From the NCBI GenBank assembly GCA_009704945.1, contig WLDG01000001.1, positions 83,631 to 147,630 of the forward strand: a stretch of 64,000 bases of DNA, in the 5' to 3' direction. Shown here in pieces: positions 11,776-23,104 of this stretch (positions are counted from its first letter, which is position 1; each line of letters starts with the position of its first letter). Source of the stretch: Actinomycetota bacterium (GTDB lineage Bacteria > Actinomycetota > Actinomycetes > Actinomycetales > Microbacteriaceae). The notes under the pieces are model-generated. The model did no database searches and was not told the DNA's origin. It worked only from the letters and a program-made list of their open reading frames with translations. The translations under genes were made by a program, and so were the position numbers.

Positions 11776-14436
11776 CTAGTGTCCCGCCAGCTCCCAATTT
11801 GGTCCGACTCCAATATGGACCTCAACGGGGACCGATAGAAGCGCTACACCCTTCATGCTCTCTATCGCAACTAACCTCACCTGCTCCAATTCGCCAGGCG
11901 CAACTTCAAAGACCAGTTCATCATGAACCTGCAAAAGGAGACGGGATTGCAGCGATTCAGCCTGTAGTCGCTTGTCCGCATTGATCATGGCCAATTTCAT
12001 GATGTCAGCGGCTGTGCCTTGGATGGGAGCATTAAGGGCAGCCCTTCGAGCGTTTTCTCGAATTTGAAAAACTTTCGAATTGAGATCAGCGAAAGGTCTC
12101 CTCCTTCCGTAGACGGTTTCGGTGTAGCCATCGATTCGGGCTCGCTGAACTACGTTGTCTAGATAACGCTTTACTCCCCCGAACCTGGCAAAGTAGTCAG
12201 ACATTAATTGTTTTGCCTCTGACTTAGAGATCTTTAATTGTCGAGCCAAGCCGAACTCACTCAGGCCGTATACCAACCCGTAACTCATAGCTTTGACCTT
12301 TGAACGCATTGAAGCATCAACCCGAGATGGGTCAACTCCATAGATTCGAGACCCTACGTAGTTGTGAAGATCTTCTCCAGCTCTGAACGCCTCGATCAAT
12401 CCAGCATCTTCGCTGAGATGCGCCATGATCCGCATCTCAATCTGAGAATAATCCGCTGTGAGCAAGTCAACGTAGCCGGATCCCGCAACAAAAGCGCTGC
12501 GCAGACGCTGTCCTCTTTGCGTTTTGATTGGGATGTTTTGCAAATTTGGATTCTCGCTGCTGAGTCTGCCGGTGCTGGTACCTGTTTGCAGATATGTGGT
12601 GTGGATTCTGCCGTCTGCCTGAATCGACTGCAAAAGCGTCTCTGCCATCTGCTTGATTTTGGTGACATCTCGATGAGCCAACAACTTCTCAACAAAGGGA
12701 TGGCCAGTTTGTTCTAACAAGTCTGCCAACGCCTCCGCGTTTGTTGAATAGCCGGTTTTGACTGATCTCGTTCCTTCAAACCCGAGCTCCTCAAAGAGAA
12801 CTGTTTGCAGTTGTTTAGGGCTAGCGAGGTTAACCTCATGACCAATGATGCTGTAAGCCTCGCTTGCAATTTGATCAACCTCACCTGATAACTCCTGGAA
12901 CTGGGTAACCAAGTTGGGCTTGTCTATAGCTATTCCCGTTGCTTCCATCTTCGCTAGAACGAGAGATGACGGAAGTTCAATAGAACGATAAACATCATTC
13001 AACGTTTTTTCTTCCATCCTCTTTCTAACTGTCTCGAACAACACCGCAGCAGACCATGCGTCAAGCGAAGCTGGCTGTTCGGAAAAAAGCTCATCTTTAT
13101 TGTCTCTGTTTATGTCAATTCCCACTTCCGAGCGCAATAGCTGGTCAAGCTCGTAAGACTTCATTGTTGGATCATCGAGATAGCAAACCAATAAGGCGTC
13201 TTCCCTTATCTCGATTGCAGCTTGTCCGAGACTTAACAATTGCTTTAAGACCCTTTTTGAGTCGAAGAGACCAAAGTTGCCAGTTTGAATCAGATTTAGA
13301 GCAGCCGAGGAATCCCTCCCGTCCCAGTCGAATCTTGTTGACCTGTTGGCGGCGCCCAAACCTACCAATTTGCCATCGGCAAACTGTAGAGATAAGAAAA
13401 CTCCTTCACCACAGAACTTGGAAATGGTTTCGATAGAAACAACCTGACTAATCGGTTGTTCAATTGATTCGAACTCTTCAGTAGATGGAGCCGACTCAGG
13501 CTCGTCATCATCAACAACTGCCTTGGTAACCGGAATCTGCCTTCCATTTGTTCCCCGCAATTTAATCACCCTTGTAAGGAGGGTCCTGAAATTGAGTCTG
13601 GCGAACATCGCTCTAACTTCTTCTTCATTTACGGGTCCGACTGCCAAATCACCGACTTGGAAATTAAATTCAAGATCTCTGACTAGATTGTTGAGTCGAC
13701 GATTCCGAACGGCAAGGTCACGCATCTCTCGAAGATTTTCGCCAACCTTGCCAGAAATGTCATTGGCGGCGGCAAGAACGCCGTCTAGATTTCCATATGC
13801 CTGGAGCCACTTAGCAGCAGTCTTTGGCCCTACTCCAACTATCCCGGGGAGGTTATCTGAAGTTTCTCCTACCAAGGCAGCAAGATCTTGATATTGCTTA
13901 GCGCTGACTCCGTATTTCTCAAGTACTGCAGAATCGTTCATCCGCGCCAGGTTCATTACGCCCTTGACCGGGTACAGAACAGTTGTTTTATCGCTTATCA
14001 ATTGAAAAGTGTCACGATCGCCGGAAACAATGAGTACATCCATTCCTGAAGTTTCGCCAAGCCTTGCTAAAGAAGCGATTAGGTCATCTGCCTCGTATCC
14101 CTCCCTTGAAACTGAGGTAATTCTCATCGCGGCCAGAGCTTCGACTAACAACTCAGTCTGACCAATGAATTCTTCGGGAGTCTCGCCACGATTTCCTTTG
14201 TATTCCGGATATTCAAGAGTTCTAAAACTCTCTCTCGAAACATCAAACGCGACGCAAATGTGACTAGGTTTTTCACCTTCTATCAGACTAAGTAGCATCG
14301 AAATGAAGCCATGTACCGCATTTGTGTGCTGCCCGTCTTGGGTCTTAAAGCTATCCGGATTCAATGCGTAAAAGGCCCGAAAAGCGAGTGAATGACCATC
14401 AATAAGGAGCAAGGTAGGCTTTTGATCAACGGACAT
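11776..14436 (-). CDS. polA: DNA polymerase I
   Basis: 5'-3' exonuclease domain plus family A polymerase motifs (DYSQIEMRIMAHLSED, RRAALNAPIQGTAADIMKLAM, VHDELVFE). Confidence 0.98.
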   Translation of the reverse strand: MSVDQKPTLLLIDGHSLAFRAFYALNPDSFKTQDGQHTNAVHGFISMLLSLIEGEKPSHICVAFDVSRESFRTLEYPEYKGNRGETPEEFIGQTELLVEALAAMRITSVSREGYEADDLIASLARLGETSGMDVLIVSGDRDTFQLISDKTTVLYPVKGVMNLARMNDSAVLEKYGVSAKQYQDLAALVGETSDNLPGIVGVGPKTAAKWLQAYGNLDGVLAAANDISGKVGENLREMRDLAVRNRRLNNLVRDLEFNFQVGDLAVGPVNEEEVRAMFARLNFRTLLTRVIKLRGTNGRQIPVTKAVVDDDEPESAPSTEEFESIEQPISQVVSIETISKFCGEGVFLSLQFADGKLVGLGAANRSTRFDWDGRDSSAALNLIQTGNFGLFDSKRVLKQLLSLGQAAIEIREDALLVCYLDDPTMKSYELDQLLRSEVGIDINRDNKDELFSEQPASLDAWSAAVLFETVRKRMEEKTLNDVYRSIELPSSLVLAKMEATGIAIDKPNLVTQFQELSGEVDQIASEAYSIIGHEVNLASPKQLQTVLFEELGFEGTRSVKTGYSTNAEALADLLEQTGHPFVEKLLAHRDVTKIKQMAETLLQSIQADGRIHTTYLQTGTSTGRLSSENPNLQNIPIKTQRGQRLRSAFVAGSGYVDLLTADYSQIEMRIMAHLSEDAGLIEAFRAGEDLHNYVGSRIYGVDPSRVDASMRSKVKAMSYGLVYGLSEFGLARQLKISKSEAKQLMSDYFARFGGVKRYLDNVVQRARIDGYTETVYGRRRPFADLNSKVFQIRENARRAALNAPIQGTAADIMKLAMINADKRLQAESLQSRLLLQVHDELVFEVAPGELEQVRLVAIESMKGVALLSVPVEVHIGVGPNWELAGH

Positions 14437-14441
14437 AGGCC

Positions 14442-14448
14442 TAGCCTA
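14442..14448. promoter_or_regulatory. Overlapping divergent -10 boxes for polA (TAGGCT, minus) and the PaaI-like gene (TAGCCT, plus)
   Basis: Only 31 bp separates the two start codons; TAGGCT-AGGCCT-ATG on minus strand. Confidence 0.5.
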
Positions 14449-14467
14449 CTTCTCACAGGAGTAATTC

Positions 14468-14914
14468 ATGAGTCAAGACCTGACGGCTTCCGAACAAGCG
14501 TTGGAAGTATTAAAGCAAAGAGGCCTAGGTGCGCTTGCTGACCGGATGGGTATCAAATTAGTAGAGCTCAGTGCGGAACGTGCAGTTGCTACCATGCCTG
14601 TCGAAGGAAACACTCAACCTATTGGAATCCTCCATGGTGGGGCCCACGTTGTTCTCGCGGAGTCACTTGGCAGCTTCGCAGCCAATGTTCACGCTCATCC
14701 TTGGGGTTACGCTGTCGGGATTGAAATCAACGCGTCACATCATTCTTCAGTGAAAAGTGGAATTGTCACAGGTACATGTGTCGCCATCAAGTTGGGTAAA
14801 AGCCTTGCGACTCATGAAGTGAAAATGACCGACGAGTCGGGAAATCTTCTATCGACTGTTCGGATTACGAATTTTCTTCGTCCGAAGCCACCTTGGGCCC
14901 AAGCTGATCAATAA
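14468..14914 (+). CDS. PaaI-type hotdog-fold thioesterase
   Basis: HGGAHVVLAESLGSFAANVH motif; SD CAGGAG upstream of ATG. Confidence 0.88.
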   Translation: MSQDLTASEQALEVLKQRGLGALADRMGIKLVELSAERAVATMPVEGNTQPIGILHGGAHVVLAESLGSFAANVHAHPWGYAVGIEINASHHSSVKSGIVTGTCVAIKLGKSLATHEVKMTDESGNLLSTVRITNFLRPKPPWAQADQ

Positions 14915-15467
14915 CAGCTTTTGCCACTTGCGCCATAGACAAGCGTCGGTCCATAGACGCCTTTTGTATCCATCGGAAGGCGTCCGGTTCCGAGAGCTTC
15001 ATTTTCGTCATGAGAAGGCCCTTCGCTCGGTCCATGACTTTTCGTGTTTCAAGCCGATCCGATAAATCCGATATCTCTGCCTCTAGAGCGGTTATCTCCT
15101 CGCTCCTGGCAATTGCAATTTGAATAGCAGGTAGCAAGTCTGCTGGTTTGAAGGGCTTAGTGATGTAAGCCATGGCTCCAGCTTCAGTTGCACGATTGAT
15201 AAGTTCGGCCTGTGAGAATGCCGTTAGAAGAACAACTGGAATCCTAAGATCTGAGATTTTCTCTGCGGCTGAAATGCCATCCATTTTGGGCATCTTTATG
15301 TCCATAACCACAACGTCTGGTGAAAGACGTGAAGCCATTTCAACAGCTTCTTCACCATCGCTAGCTTCCCCAAGAACCTCATAGCCAGCTTCTGAAAGAG
15401 TTGCAACAACGTCCATGCGAATAAGGGATTCGTCTTCAGCTACCAACACCTTTAGTGGTTCTGTCAT
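14865..15467 (-). CDS. pdtaR: ANTAR-domain response regulator (PdtaR-like)
   Basis: REC domain (VLVAEDESLIRMDVVATLSEAGYEVLGEASDGEEAV...VVMDIKMPKMDG) followed by ANTAR (RKVMDRAKGLLMTKMKLSEPDAFRWIQKASMDRRLSMAQVAKAVI). Confidence 0.94.
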   Translation of the reverse strand: MTEPLKVLVAEDESLIRMDVVATLSEAGYEVLGEASDGEEAVEMASRLSPDVVVMDIKMPKMDGISAAEKISDLRIPVVLLTAFSQAELINRATEAGAMAYITKPFKPADLLPAIQIAIARSEEITALEAEISDLSDRLETRKVMDRAKGLLMTKMKLSEPDAFRWIQKASMDRRLSMAQVAKAVIDQLGPKVASDEENS

Positions 15468-15473
15468 ATTGAT

Positions 15474-15479
15474 ACTTTA
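15474..15479 (-). promoter_or_regulatory. Candidate leaderless promoter -10 of pdtaR
   Basis: TAAAGT-ATCAAT-ATG, no SD. Confidence 0.55.
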
Positions 15480-15513
15480 GCCAAATACTCATCCACTACA
15501 ATTGCCAAGACCG

Positions 15514-15596
15514 GCCGGAATGGCGGAACGGCAGACGCGGCGCACTCAAAATGCGTTGTCCGAAAGGGCGTGTGGGTTCAAATCCCACTTCCGGCA
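15514..15596 (+). tRNA. tRNA-Leu (anticodon CAA)
   Basis: Acceptor GCCGGAA/TTCCGGC, anticodon loop CTCAAAA, long variable arm, T-loop GGGTTCAAATCCC; CCA not encoded. Confidence 0.95.
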
Positions 15597-15599
15597 CAG

Positions 15600-17042
15600 T
15601 TAGTTGGCGTATCCAGGCGCCGCGATATGAACGGCGTCTCCAACCCTGTGTACCCGAAGGGAATTGGTAGAACCGGGAATCCCTGGCGGTGAGCCGGCTA
15701 CGACAATTACCTCATCCCCCAGCTTGCACTTTCCAGACTCCATAACAATCTCATCTACCTGCTTGATCATTTGATCAGTGTGTTTCACATGCTCCGCTAA
15801 GAAGGTAGTTGCGCCCCATACCACCGAAAGTTTTCTTCTTACATCCTCATTTGGTGTGAATGCCAGAACTGGAATTCGCGAGCGAAGCCTGCTGACCCTT
15901 CGCAAGGTGTCTCCGCTTTCGGTAAATACACATACGAACTTACTTCCAAGAAGGTCTGCAATGTCGAGAGCAGCCTTTACAACCGCTCCAGAATGTGTAT
16001 GAGGCTTAGTCCCCAATTCAGGAATTCTCTCAAGTCCGTTCTCTTCAGTTGACTCGATGATGCGAGCCATCGTCGCAACGGTTTCAACTGGATACTTACC
16101 TACAGAAGTTTCACCAGACAGCATTAGTGCATCTGCTCCATCTAGCACGGCATTAGCAACATCCGATGCTTCAGCCCGAGTCGGTCTGCTGTTTTCAATC
16201 ATGCTTTCTAGCATCTGGGTTGCGACAATGACAGGTTTTGCCCATCTGCGAGCAATTTCTACTGCTCTTTTTTGCACCAACGGTACTTGCTCCAGTGGCA
16301 ACTCAACACCCAAATCTCCACGAGCTACCATGATTCCATCGAAGGCATCAACAATTTCTTCCAGGGCTTCAACTGCCTGTGGCTTTTCAATTTTTGCAAT
16401 GACTGGGACGAAAATCTTCTCTTCTTGCATGATTGCATGAGCTCGTGCAATGTCTTTGGCTGATCTGACAAAGCTAAGAGCAATCATGTCAGCGCCAATC
16501 TTTAGAGCCCAACGAAGGTCATCTTCGTCTTTTTCGCTCATGGCTGGGACGTTGACAGCCACTCCAGGCAAGTTGATTCCCTTGTTATTGGAGATTGGGC
16601 CACCAATTTCAACCTCACAGATAACCTTGTCAGACTCAACTCTTGTTGCTCGAAGGGCGATACGTCCATCGTCTATCAGTAGAGGGTCGCCGACCCTAAC
16701 ATCCTGAGGTAGCCCCTTGTACGTCGTGCCGCAAATGCTTGAGTCACCAGCAACATCTTGTGTCGTGATTGTGAATTCCTGCCCAACTTCAAGGTTTTCT
16801 TTACCATTTGCAAATTTCATGAGGCGAATTTTTGGGCCTTGAAGGTCTACCAAAATTCCGACCGGCTTGTTCAGCTCGATACTGGCTTTTCGGATGTTTG
16901 CATATGAGACCTCATGTACCGAATAGTCTCCGTGCGAGAGATTCAAACGCGCTACATCTACTCCAGCTGCAATTACCGCTTTAGTTTTCTCGTAATCCTG
17001 AACAGCTGGTCCAAAGGTGGCAACAATCTTGGCGCGTCTCAT
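15600..17042 (-). CDS. pyk: Pyruvate kinase
   Basis: RRAKIVATFGPAVQD, DGIMVARGDLGVELP motifs. Confidence 0.98.
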   Translation of the reverse strand: MRRAKIVATFGPAVQDYEKTKAVIAAGVDVARLNLSHGDYSVHEVSYANIRKASIELNKPVGILVDLQGPKIRLMKFANGKENLEVGQEFTITTQDVAGDSSICGTTYKGLPQDVRVGDPLLIDDGRIALRATRVESDKVICEVEIGGPISNNKGINLPGVAVNVPAMSEKDEDDLRWALKIGADMIALSFVRSAKDIARAHAIMQEEKIFVPVIAKIEKPQAVEALEEIVDAFDGIMVARGDLGVELPLEQVPLVQKRAVEIARRWAKPVIVATQMLESMIENSRPTRAEASDVANAVLDGADALMLSGETSVGKYPVETVATMARIIESTEENGLERIPELGTKPHTHSGAVVKAALDIADLLGSKFVCVFTESGDTLRRVSRLRSRIPVLAFTPNEDVRRKLSVVWGATTFLAEHVKHTDQMIKQVDEIVMESGKCKLGDEVIVVAGSPPGIPGSTNSLRVHRVGDAVHIAAPGYAN

Positions 17043-17058
17043 TTACTTCCTTGTCTCA

Positions 17059-18513
17059 CTATGTATAAACAGAGATTGGCTGATCTGTCGGCTTTACAGG
17101 GAATGGAAGCTCCGTCACACCCTCGAGGAACTCATCTACCGCTGAAGCTGCAGCTCGACCTTCTGCTATCGCCCAGACTACTAGGCTGGCTCCTCTTCCC
17201 GCGTCTCCGGCAACAAAGACGCCGTTACCGGCATAGTATTTTCCATCGCGAACAAGAACGCCGCGCTCTGATGATAGGCCGAGTTGGCTGGTTACCGTCT
17301 CGTATTCATTTCCTTGATATCCAAGAGCAAGTAGCACCAAGTCAGCTTTGAGAATCCTCTCGGTTCCGGCTTTTGGAGTTCTCTTACCATCGACGAATTC
17401 AGTATCTGCAACCTTGACCCCTGTAAGTCGGCCATCACTGCCAACAAACTCAACTGTTGAATGAAGATACTTACGCTCACCAAATTCTTCGTGAGCTGAT
17501 TGCACTTCGAACAGATTTGGGACGGTCGGCCACGGCATGTCACTGGTCCTATCCTCTGGAGGCTTTTGCCCGATTGCTATGGTCGTCACACTCAATGCTC
17601 CTTGACGCGTCGCCGTACCAAGACAATCAGCACCGGTATCACCACCGCCGAGAATGACAACATGCAGACCCTCTGCTGAAATTTGACCAGGAATCGAATC
17701 CCCGGCAACCGCCCTGTTTGCTTGAGTGAGGAAATCCATCGCGAAGTGAATCCCCGTAAGCTCTCGTCCCTGAACAGCGATGTCTCTCGGCACAAGTGCC
17801 CCAGTGGCGATAAGCACAGCATCATATCGTTTGCGCAAATCGTCCCAGCTTACGTCTGAGCCAACGTTTACCCCTGTGCGGAATCGAGTTCCCTCCGCCT
17901 CCATCTGGTGGATTCGCCTATCTATGTGATGCTTCTCCATTTTGAAATCTGGAATGCCATAGCGAAGTAGCCCACCGACGCGATCGTCTCGCTCGTAGAC
18001 AGCAACAGTGTGCCCAGCTCTTGTCAGTTGCTGTGCAGCGGCTAGCCCAGCTGGACCGCTGCCGATGACTGCTACAGTCTTGCCGGTTAGTCGATCAGGG
18101 ACCTGTGGAAGAACGAAACCATTATCAAAAGCATCATCAATGATGCTGACTTCTATTTCTTTGATGGTCACGGCAGGCTGATTGATGCCCAAAACACAAG
18201 CATCCTCGCATGGTGCCGGGCAAATCCGACCCGTGAATTCGGGGAAATTGTTAGTGGCATGTAATCGCTCGATGGCGTCTTTGCCTCTACTTCTATGCGT
18301 CAAGTCGTTCCATTCAGGAATCAAGTTTCCGAGCGGACAGCCCTGGTGGCAAAACGGGATACCACAATCCATGCATCGACCAGCTTGTCGCTTAACTACC
18401 TCTGAGTTTCGCTCGGCATAAACTTCCTTCCAGTCCTTGATTCTCACCGGCACTGGTCGCCTTGGCGCGGTTTCACGGTCGGTTACTTTTATAAATCCTC
18501 TGGGATCAGCCAT
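17059..18513 (-). CDS. gltD: Glutamate synthase small subunit
   Basis: [26 protein letters not shown] Fe-S motif, FAD/NAD domains; overlaps gltB end. Confidence 0.97.
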   Translation of the reverse strand: MADPRGFIKVTDRETAPRRPVPVRIKDWKEVYAERNSEVVKRQAGRCMDCGIPFCHQGCPLGNLIPEWNDLTHRSRGKDAIERLHATNNFPEFTGRICPAPCEDACVLGINQPAVTIKEIEVSIIDDAFDNGFVLPQVPDRLTGKTVAVIGSGPAGLAAAQQLTRAGHTVAVYERDDRVGGLLRYGIPDFKMEKHHIDRRIHQMEAEGTRFRTGVNVGSDVSWDDLRKRYDAVLIATGALVPRDIAVQGRELTGIHFAMDFLTQANRAVAGDSIPGQISAEGLHVVILGGGDTGADCLGTATRQGALSVTTIAIGQKPPEDRTSDMPWPTVPNLFEVQSAHEEFGERKYLHSTVEFVGSDGRLTGVKVADTEFVDGKRTPKAGTERILKADLVLLALGYQGNEYETVTSQLGLSSERGVLVRDGKYYAGNGVFVAGDAGRGASLVVWAIAEGRAAASAVDEFLEGVTELPFPVKPTDQPISVYT

Positions 18514-21500
18514 TGATTACCTCCAGGATTTGAGTCCAAACCTCATCCCCATCGGGTTCATGACCAAGTTCCGCTGCCTTATTCTGAATGTCAAGCACAC
18601 GAGCGTAATCTCTTGGAAGGATGCGTGTGAAGTTTGCCAATTCCACTTCGAAATTGTCGAGTATAAATCCAGCCACTTGAGACCCAGTTTCCTCAAAGTG
18701 CCGAAGCAGCAATGTTCTCAATTCGAAAGAGTCCTCATCGGTGACTTTTTCGAGACTTACTTCACCGGCTTGTAGTGCTTCCCTATTTACCCGTGACTCG
18801 ACAAGCTTGTAAACGTAGGCTATTCCTCCGCTCATGCCTGCTGCAAGATTGATACCGGTTCTTCCCAGAATGACCGCCCGTCCGCCGGTCATGTACTCGA
18901 GCCCATGGTCTCCTACGCCTTCTACCACAGCGGTAGCTCCAGAGTTGCGAACCAGGAAACGCTCGCCAGCAATACCGTTTAGGAAAATCTCTCCGCTGGT
19001 TGCTCCATATCCAACGACGTTTCCGGCTATTACGTTTTCACTAGCCACGAACCCGCTTCCTTGAGGGGGCTTTATAACCACCATGCCTCCTGAGAGTCCT
19101 TTTGCAACATAGTCGTTGCTGTCCCCTTCCACAGAAATCTTTATGCCTCTAGGAACAAAGGCACCCAATGATTGACCAGCGCTACCGCGAAGACGAAGCT
19201 CTAAGGTCCCTGGATCAAGTCCGAGTTCGCCCCATTTTTTGGTCAACTCGTTACCTAACATGGTGCCAATAGCCTGATTTGTGTTGTTTATTTCACGATC
19301 AATTACAACTGGCTTCCCATCAACTAATGCCGCCTGAGCGACCGGCAATAGCGAGAAATCGAAGTGATCGCTAATTTGATGATCCTGACTTGTCGTGCAA
19401 CGAAGTGCCGACGAAACTGAAATGTCCTTGGCGGCAAAAATTGGACTTAAATCCATTCCATCAGCCTTCCAATGGCTGATAGCGCGATTAGTGTCCAAAA
19501 GCTCAGCGTGTCCGATGGCCTCAGAGAGAGACTTGAAACCAAGCTGCGACAAATACTCACGCACCTCCTGGGCCAAAAATTCAAAGAAGTTGACTACATG
19601 TTCAGCTTGTCCGGTGAATCTCTTTCTAAGCTCTGGATTCTGAGTCGCTACTCCAACTGGGCAGGTATCAAGATGGCAAACGCGCATCAGAATGCACCCC
19701 GCAACCACTAACGGAGCGGTCGCAAAACCATATTCTTCTGCCCCAAGTAGAGCCGCGATCACAACATCTCTTCCGGTCTTCATCTGTCCATCGACTTGAA
19801 CTGTGATTCGGTCGCGCAGACCGTTTAGTAGAAGTGTCTGTTGGACCTCAGCAAGACCAAGCTCCCACGGAGTTCCAGCATGCTTTAGAGAATTAAGTGG
19901 AGATGCACCTGTACCACCGTCGTGACCCGAGATCAGAACCACGTCTGCCTTGGCCTTGGCTACGCCAGCGGCTACCGTTCCAACACCAAACTGACTCACA
20001 AGCTTCACGTTTATGCGTGCCTGTCTGTTAGCTCGTTTCAGATCAAAGATCAATTGCTTCAAATCTTCGATCGAGTAGATGTCGTGATGAGGTGGCGGTG
20101 AGATAAGCCCAACTCCAGGGGTAGAGTGTCGCAGTTCAGCAATCCAGGGATAGACCTTATTAGGAGGTAACTGACCACCTTCCCCTGGCTTGGCTCCCTG
20201 GGCCATTTTGATTTGAATGTCATCTGCGTGGGTGAGATACATCGATGTAACACCAAATCGTCCTGATGCAACCTGCTTTACGGCTGAGCGACGCTCGGGG
20301 TCCAAGAGACGCTGGACTGATTCCCCTCCCTCTCCTGTATTGCTCTTTGCACCCAAACGATTCATCGCAATCGCTAAGACTTCGTGAGCTTCAGGCGATA
20401 TGGCGCCCAATGACATTGCACCGGTCGAGAATCGCTTAACAATTTCCGAGACTGGCTCAACCTCATCTATCGAAATCGGTTCTCTTGAACCAATTTTCAG
20501 TTCAAAAAGGCCTCTGATTGTCATTAGGCGTTCTGACTGATCGTCTATTGCTTTGGTGTACTGCTTGAAGATGTCGTAACGCTTAGCTTTGGTTGAATGT
20601 TGTAGCTTGAACACCGTCTCAGGGTTGAATAGATGAGGAGGCCCCTCACGACGCCACTTCATTTCCCCGCCGACTTCTAAGGGCAGATGTGCTTTGGTAG
20701 CGCCTTCCAGTGGGTAAGCCGCCCTATGCCGCTGTTCTATCTCCTGCGCAATAATCTCAATACCAACTCCGCCTAGTTTTGAAGTTGTTCCCGTGAAGTA
20801 CCTATCTACAAATGGCTGCGCCAAACCAATCGCTTCAAAAGTCTGTGCGCCGGCGTAGGAAGCAACAGTTGAGATCCCCATCTTGCTCATGATTTTTAGA
20901 ACACCTTTACCCAGCGCTTTGATCATGTTCTTACTGGAACGTTCAATAGAGATTCCGTTGATAACTCCGCGTACAACCAGGTCCTCTGCAGTCTCGAGAG
21001 CTAAATAAGGGTTTATGGCCGAAGCTCCATAGCCAACAAGGGTTGCCATGTGGTGTACATCGCGAGCATCACCACACTCGACGACCAATCCAACCATCAT
21101 TCGATCGCCCTTACGGATCAAATGGTGATGGATTGCGGAGAGGCTTAGAAGTGAAGGGATAGGAGCTAGTTCACGGTTTGAATCCCTGTCAGAAAGAACT
21201 ACGAAAGTAGCACCACTGAGAATTGCCCTATCGACTTCCTCACACATTTGCTCAATACGTTGCTCAAGGGCCTGAGCCCCCTCGTCAACTCTGTAAAGAC
21301 AAGAGAGAACTACCGATCGACCAATGTTGTTTGCTTTATCGATGTGCTTGATTCGAGCTAGTTCATCATTGCTAAGAATCGGATAGTCCAGAATCATCTG
21401 TTTTGCGTGCTCTGGCGTCGCTGACAATAGGTTTCTGACAGGACCAATGGCAGCTGTCATTGAAGTGACAACTTCCTCCCTAATGGCATCAAGAGGCGGG

Positions 21501-23050
21501 TTCGTAACCTGAGCGAACTGCTGCACGAAATAGTCGAACAATAACCTTGGACGATCAGAAATAGCGGCAATAGGAGTGTCGGTTCCCATCGCACCGATTG
21601 GCTCTTGGCCGCCACGGGCCATGGGTGTAATGAATTCCTTGATGTCTTCTTCTGTGTAGCCAAATACTCGTTGGCGACGATTTACAGATGTCGATGAATA
21701 CCTGACGTGTTCGCGCTCCGGTAAATCTTTCAAGTTGATCATGGACTGCTCAAGCCACTCACCCCATGGCTCTAAGGAGGCTACTTCGGCCTTGATTTGC
21801 TCGTCTTCGATGATTACACCGGCCTTGGTGTCGATTAGGAACATCTTGCCCGGCTGCAGCCTTCCCTTACGGACAATTCTGTCCGACGGAATTGAAGCAA
21901 CGCCGATCTCAGACGCAAGGATGATCAGTCCATCTTCTGAAACAATGAATCTGCCGGGTCTTAGCCCATTTCTATCCAATGTTGCACCAACAAGGTCACC
22001 ATCAGTGAAGATAACTGCGGCAGGGCCATCCCATGGCTCCATCAGCATCGAGTGATATTCAAAGAAAGATCTGACCTGTGGACTGAGATCAGTTTGCTTC
22101 TCCCATGCACCAGGAATCATCATCATCATTGCGTGTGGCAAGGATCTACCACCAAGCACAAGCAGCTCTAAGACCTCGTCAAAAGTTGCACTGTCTGATG
22201 CGCCAGGAGTGACAATGGGCTTGACTTGCTCGAGATCTCCAAGCAAATCGCTCTTGAGCTGAGATTCTCTAGCTGCCATCCAGTTTGCATTGCCTTTTAC
22301 TGTGTTTATTTCGCCATTGTGGGCTATAAATCTGAAGGGATGTGCAAGCGGCCAGGACGGAAAAGTGTTTGTGGAGAATCTTGAGTGAACTAGAGCGAGC
22401 TTCGATTCAAACAATTCACTTGAAAGGTCAGGGTAGAACGGCTCCAACTGCAAAGTGGTGACCATACCTTTGTAAACCATTGTTCGCATGGAAAGCGAGG
22501 GATGGTAAATCCCTAGCGTCCTTTCGCTGCGCTTGCGCAGTCTGAAGAGCTGGCGCTCCAGCTCAAGACCCTGCGTGGAGCCTGCCACAAAAACTTGCTC
22601 GATGACGGGCATTGCGGCTCTAGCCATATCACCTAGAACTTCTGGGCGAGTCGGAACCGTCCTCCAACCCAGAACGCGCAGTCCTTCTTGTTCTGCAATT
22701 TCCTCGAAGGACTTCTTGTCAGCATCTTTTGTCTTTAGGTCAAGAAAAACGAGACCTGCTCCATAATGACCGAGTTCGGGTAATTCAAATGAAACAACCG
22801 ACCTTATAAAGCGATCCGGTAACTGAGTAAGGATTCCAGCACCATCACCAGTTCCGGCGTCTGATCCAACTGCACCGCGGTGTTCAAGATTCCGAAGCGC
22901 ATCCAGTGCGGTACTAACGATGTCATGACCAGCAAAACCTCGAAGAGTGGCTACCATTGCCAAACCGCACGCATCACGCTCGGTATCTGGGTCGTAAAGT
23001 CCCTGTGCCTTTGGCGCTGACGAAAAGCGCTCAAATGGTGATGTGGTCAC
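18506..23050 (-). CDS. gltB: Glutamate synthase large subunit
   Basis: 1514 aa; [15 protein letters not shown] class II amidotransferase N-terminus, FMN/Fe-S region [21 protein letters not shown]. Confidence 0.98.
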   Translation of the reverse strand: MTTSPFERFSSAPKAQGLYDPDTERDACGLAMVATLRGFAGHDIVSTALDALRNLEHRGAVGSDAGTGDGAGILTQLPDRFIRSVVSFELPELGHYGAGLVFLDLKTKDADKKSFEEIAEQEGLRVLGWRTVPTRPEVLGDMARAAMPVIEQVFVAGSTQGLELERQLFRLRKRSERTLGIYHPSLSMRTMVYKGMVTTLQLEPFYPDLSSELFESKLALVHSRFSTNTFPSWPLAHPFRFIAHNGEINTVKGNANWMAARESQLKSDLLGDLEQVKPIVTPGASDSATFDEVLELLVLGGRSLPHAMMMMIPGAWEKQTDLSPQVRSFFEYHSMLMEPWDGPAAVIFTDGDLVGATLDRNGLRPGRFIVSEDGLIILASEIGVASIPSDRIVRKGRLQPGKMFLIDTKAGVIIEDEQIKAEVASLEPWGEWLEQSMINLKDLPEREHVRYSSTSVNRRQRVFGYTEEDIKEFITPMARGGQEPIGAMGTDTPIAAISDRPRLLFDYFVQQFAQVTNPPLDAIREEVVTSMTAAIGPVRNLLSATPEHAKQMILDYPILSNDELARIKHIDKANNIGRSVVLSCLYRVDEGAQALEQRIEQMCEEVDRAILSGATFVVLSDRDSNRELAPIPSLLSLSAIHHHLIRKGDRMMVGLVVECGDARDVHHMATLVGYGASAINPYLALETAEDLVVRGVINGISIERSSKNMIKALGKGVLKIMSKMGISTVASYAGAQTFEAIGLAQPFVDRYFTGTTSKLGGVGIEIIAQEIEQRHRAAYPLEGATKAHLPLEVGGEMKWRREGPPHLFNPETVFKLQHSTKAKRYDIFKQYTKAIDDQSERLMTIRGLFELKIGSREPISIDEVEPVSEIVKRFSTGAMSLGAISPEAHEVLAIAMNRLGAKSNTGEGGESVQRLLDPERRSAVKQVASGRFGVTSMYLTHADDIQIKMAQGAKPGEGGQLPPNKVYPWIAELRHSTPGVGLISPPPHHDIYSIEDLKQLIFDLKRANRQARINVKLVSQFGVGTVAAGVAKAKADVVLISGHDGGTGASPLNSLKHAGTPWELGLAEVQQTLLLNGLRDRITVQVDGQMKTGRDVVIAALLGAEEYGFATAPLVVAGCILMRVCHLDTCPVGVATQNPELRKRFTGQAEHVVNFFEFLAQEVREYLSQLGFKSLSEAIGHAELLDTNRAISHWKADGMDLSPIFAAKDISVSSALRCTTSQDHQISDHFDFSLLPVAQAALVDGKPVVIDREINNTNQAIGTMLGNELTKKWGELGLDPGTLELRLRGSAGQSLGAFVPRGIKISVEGDSNDYVAKGLSGGMVVIKPPQGSGFVASENVIAGNVVGYGATSGEIFLNGIAGERFLVRNSGATAVVEGVGDHGLEYMTGGRAVILGRTGINLAAGMSGGIAYVYKLVESRVNREALQAGEVSLEKVTDEDSFELRTLLLRHFEETGSQVAGFILDNFEVELANFTRILPRDYARVLDIQNKAAELGHEPDGDEVWTQILEVING

Positions 23051-23104
23051 TTCTCTCCAATCGAACTCTCAGTTAATCTGGGACGTCGTTGGCCCGAAAA
23101 GTCT

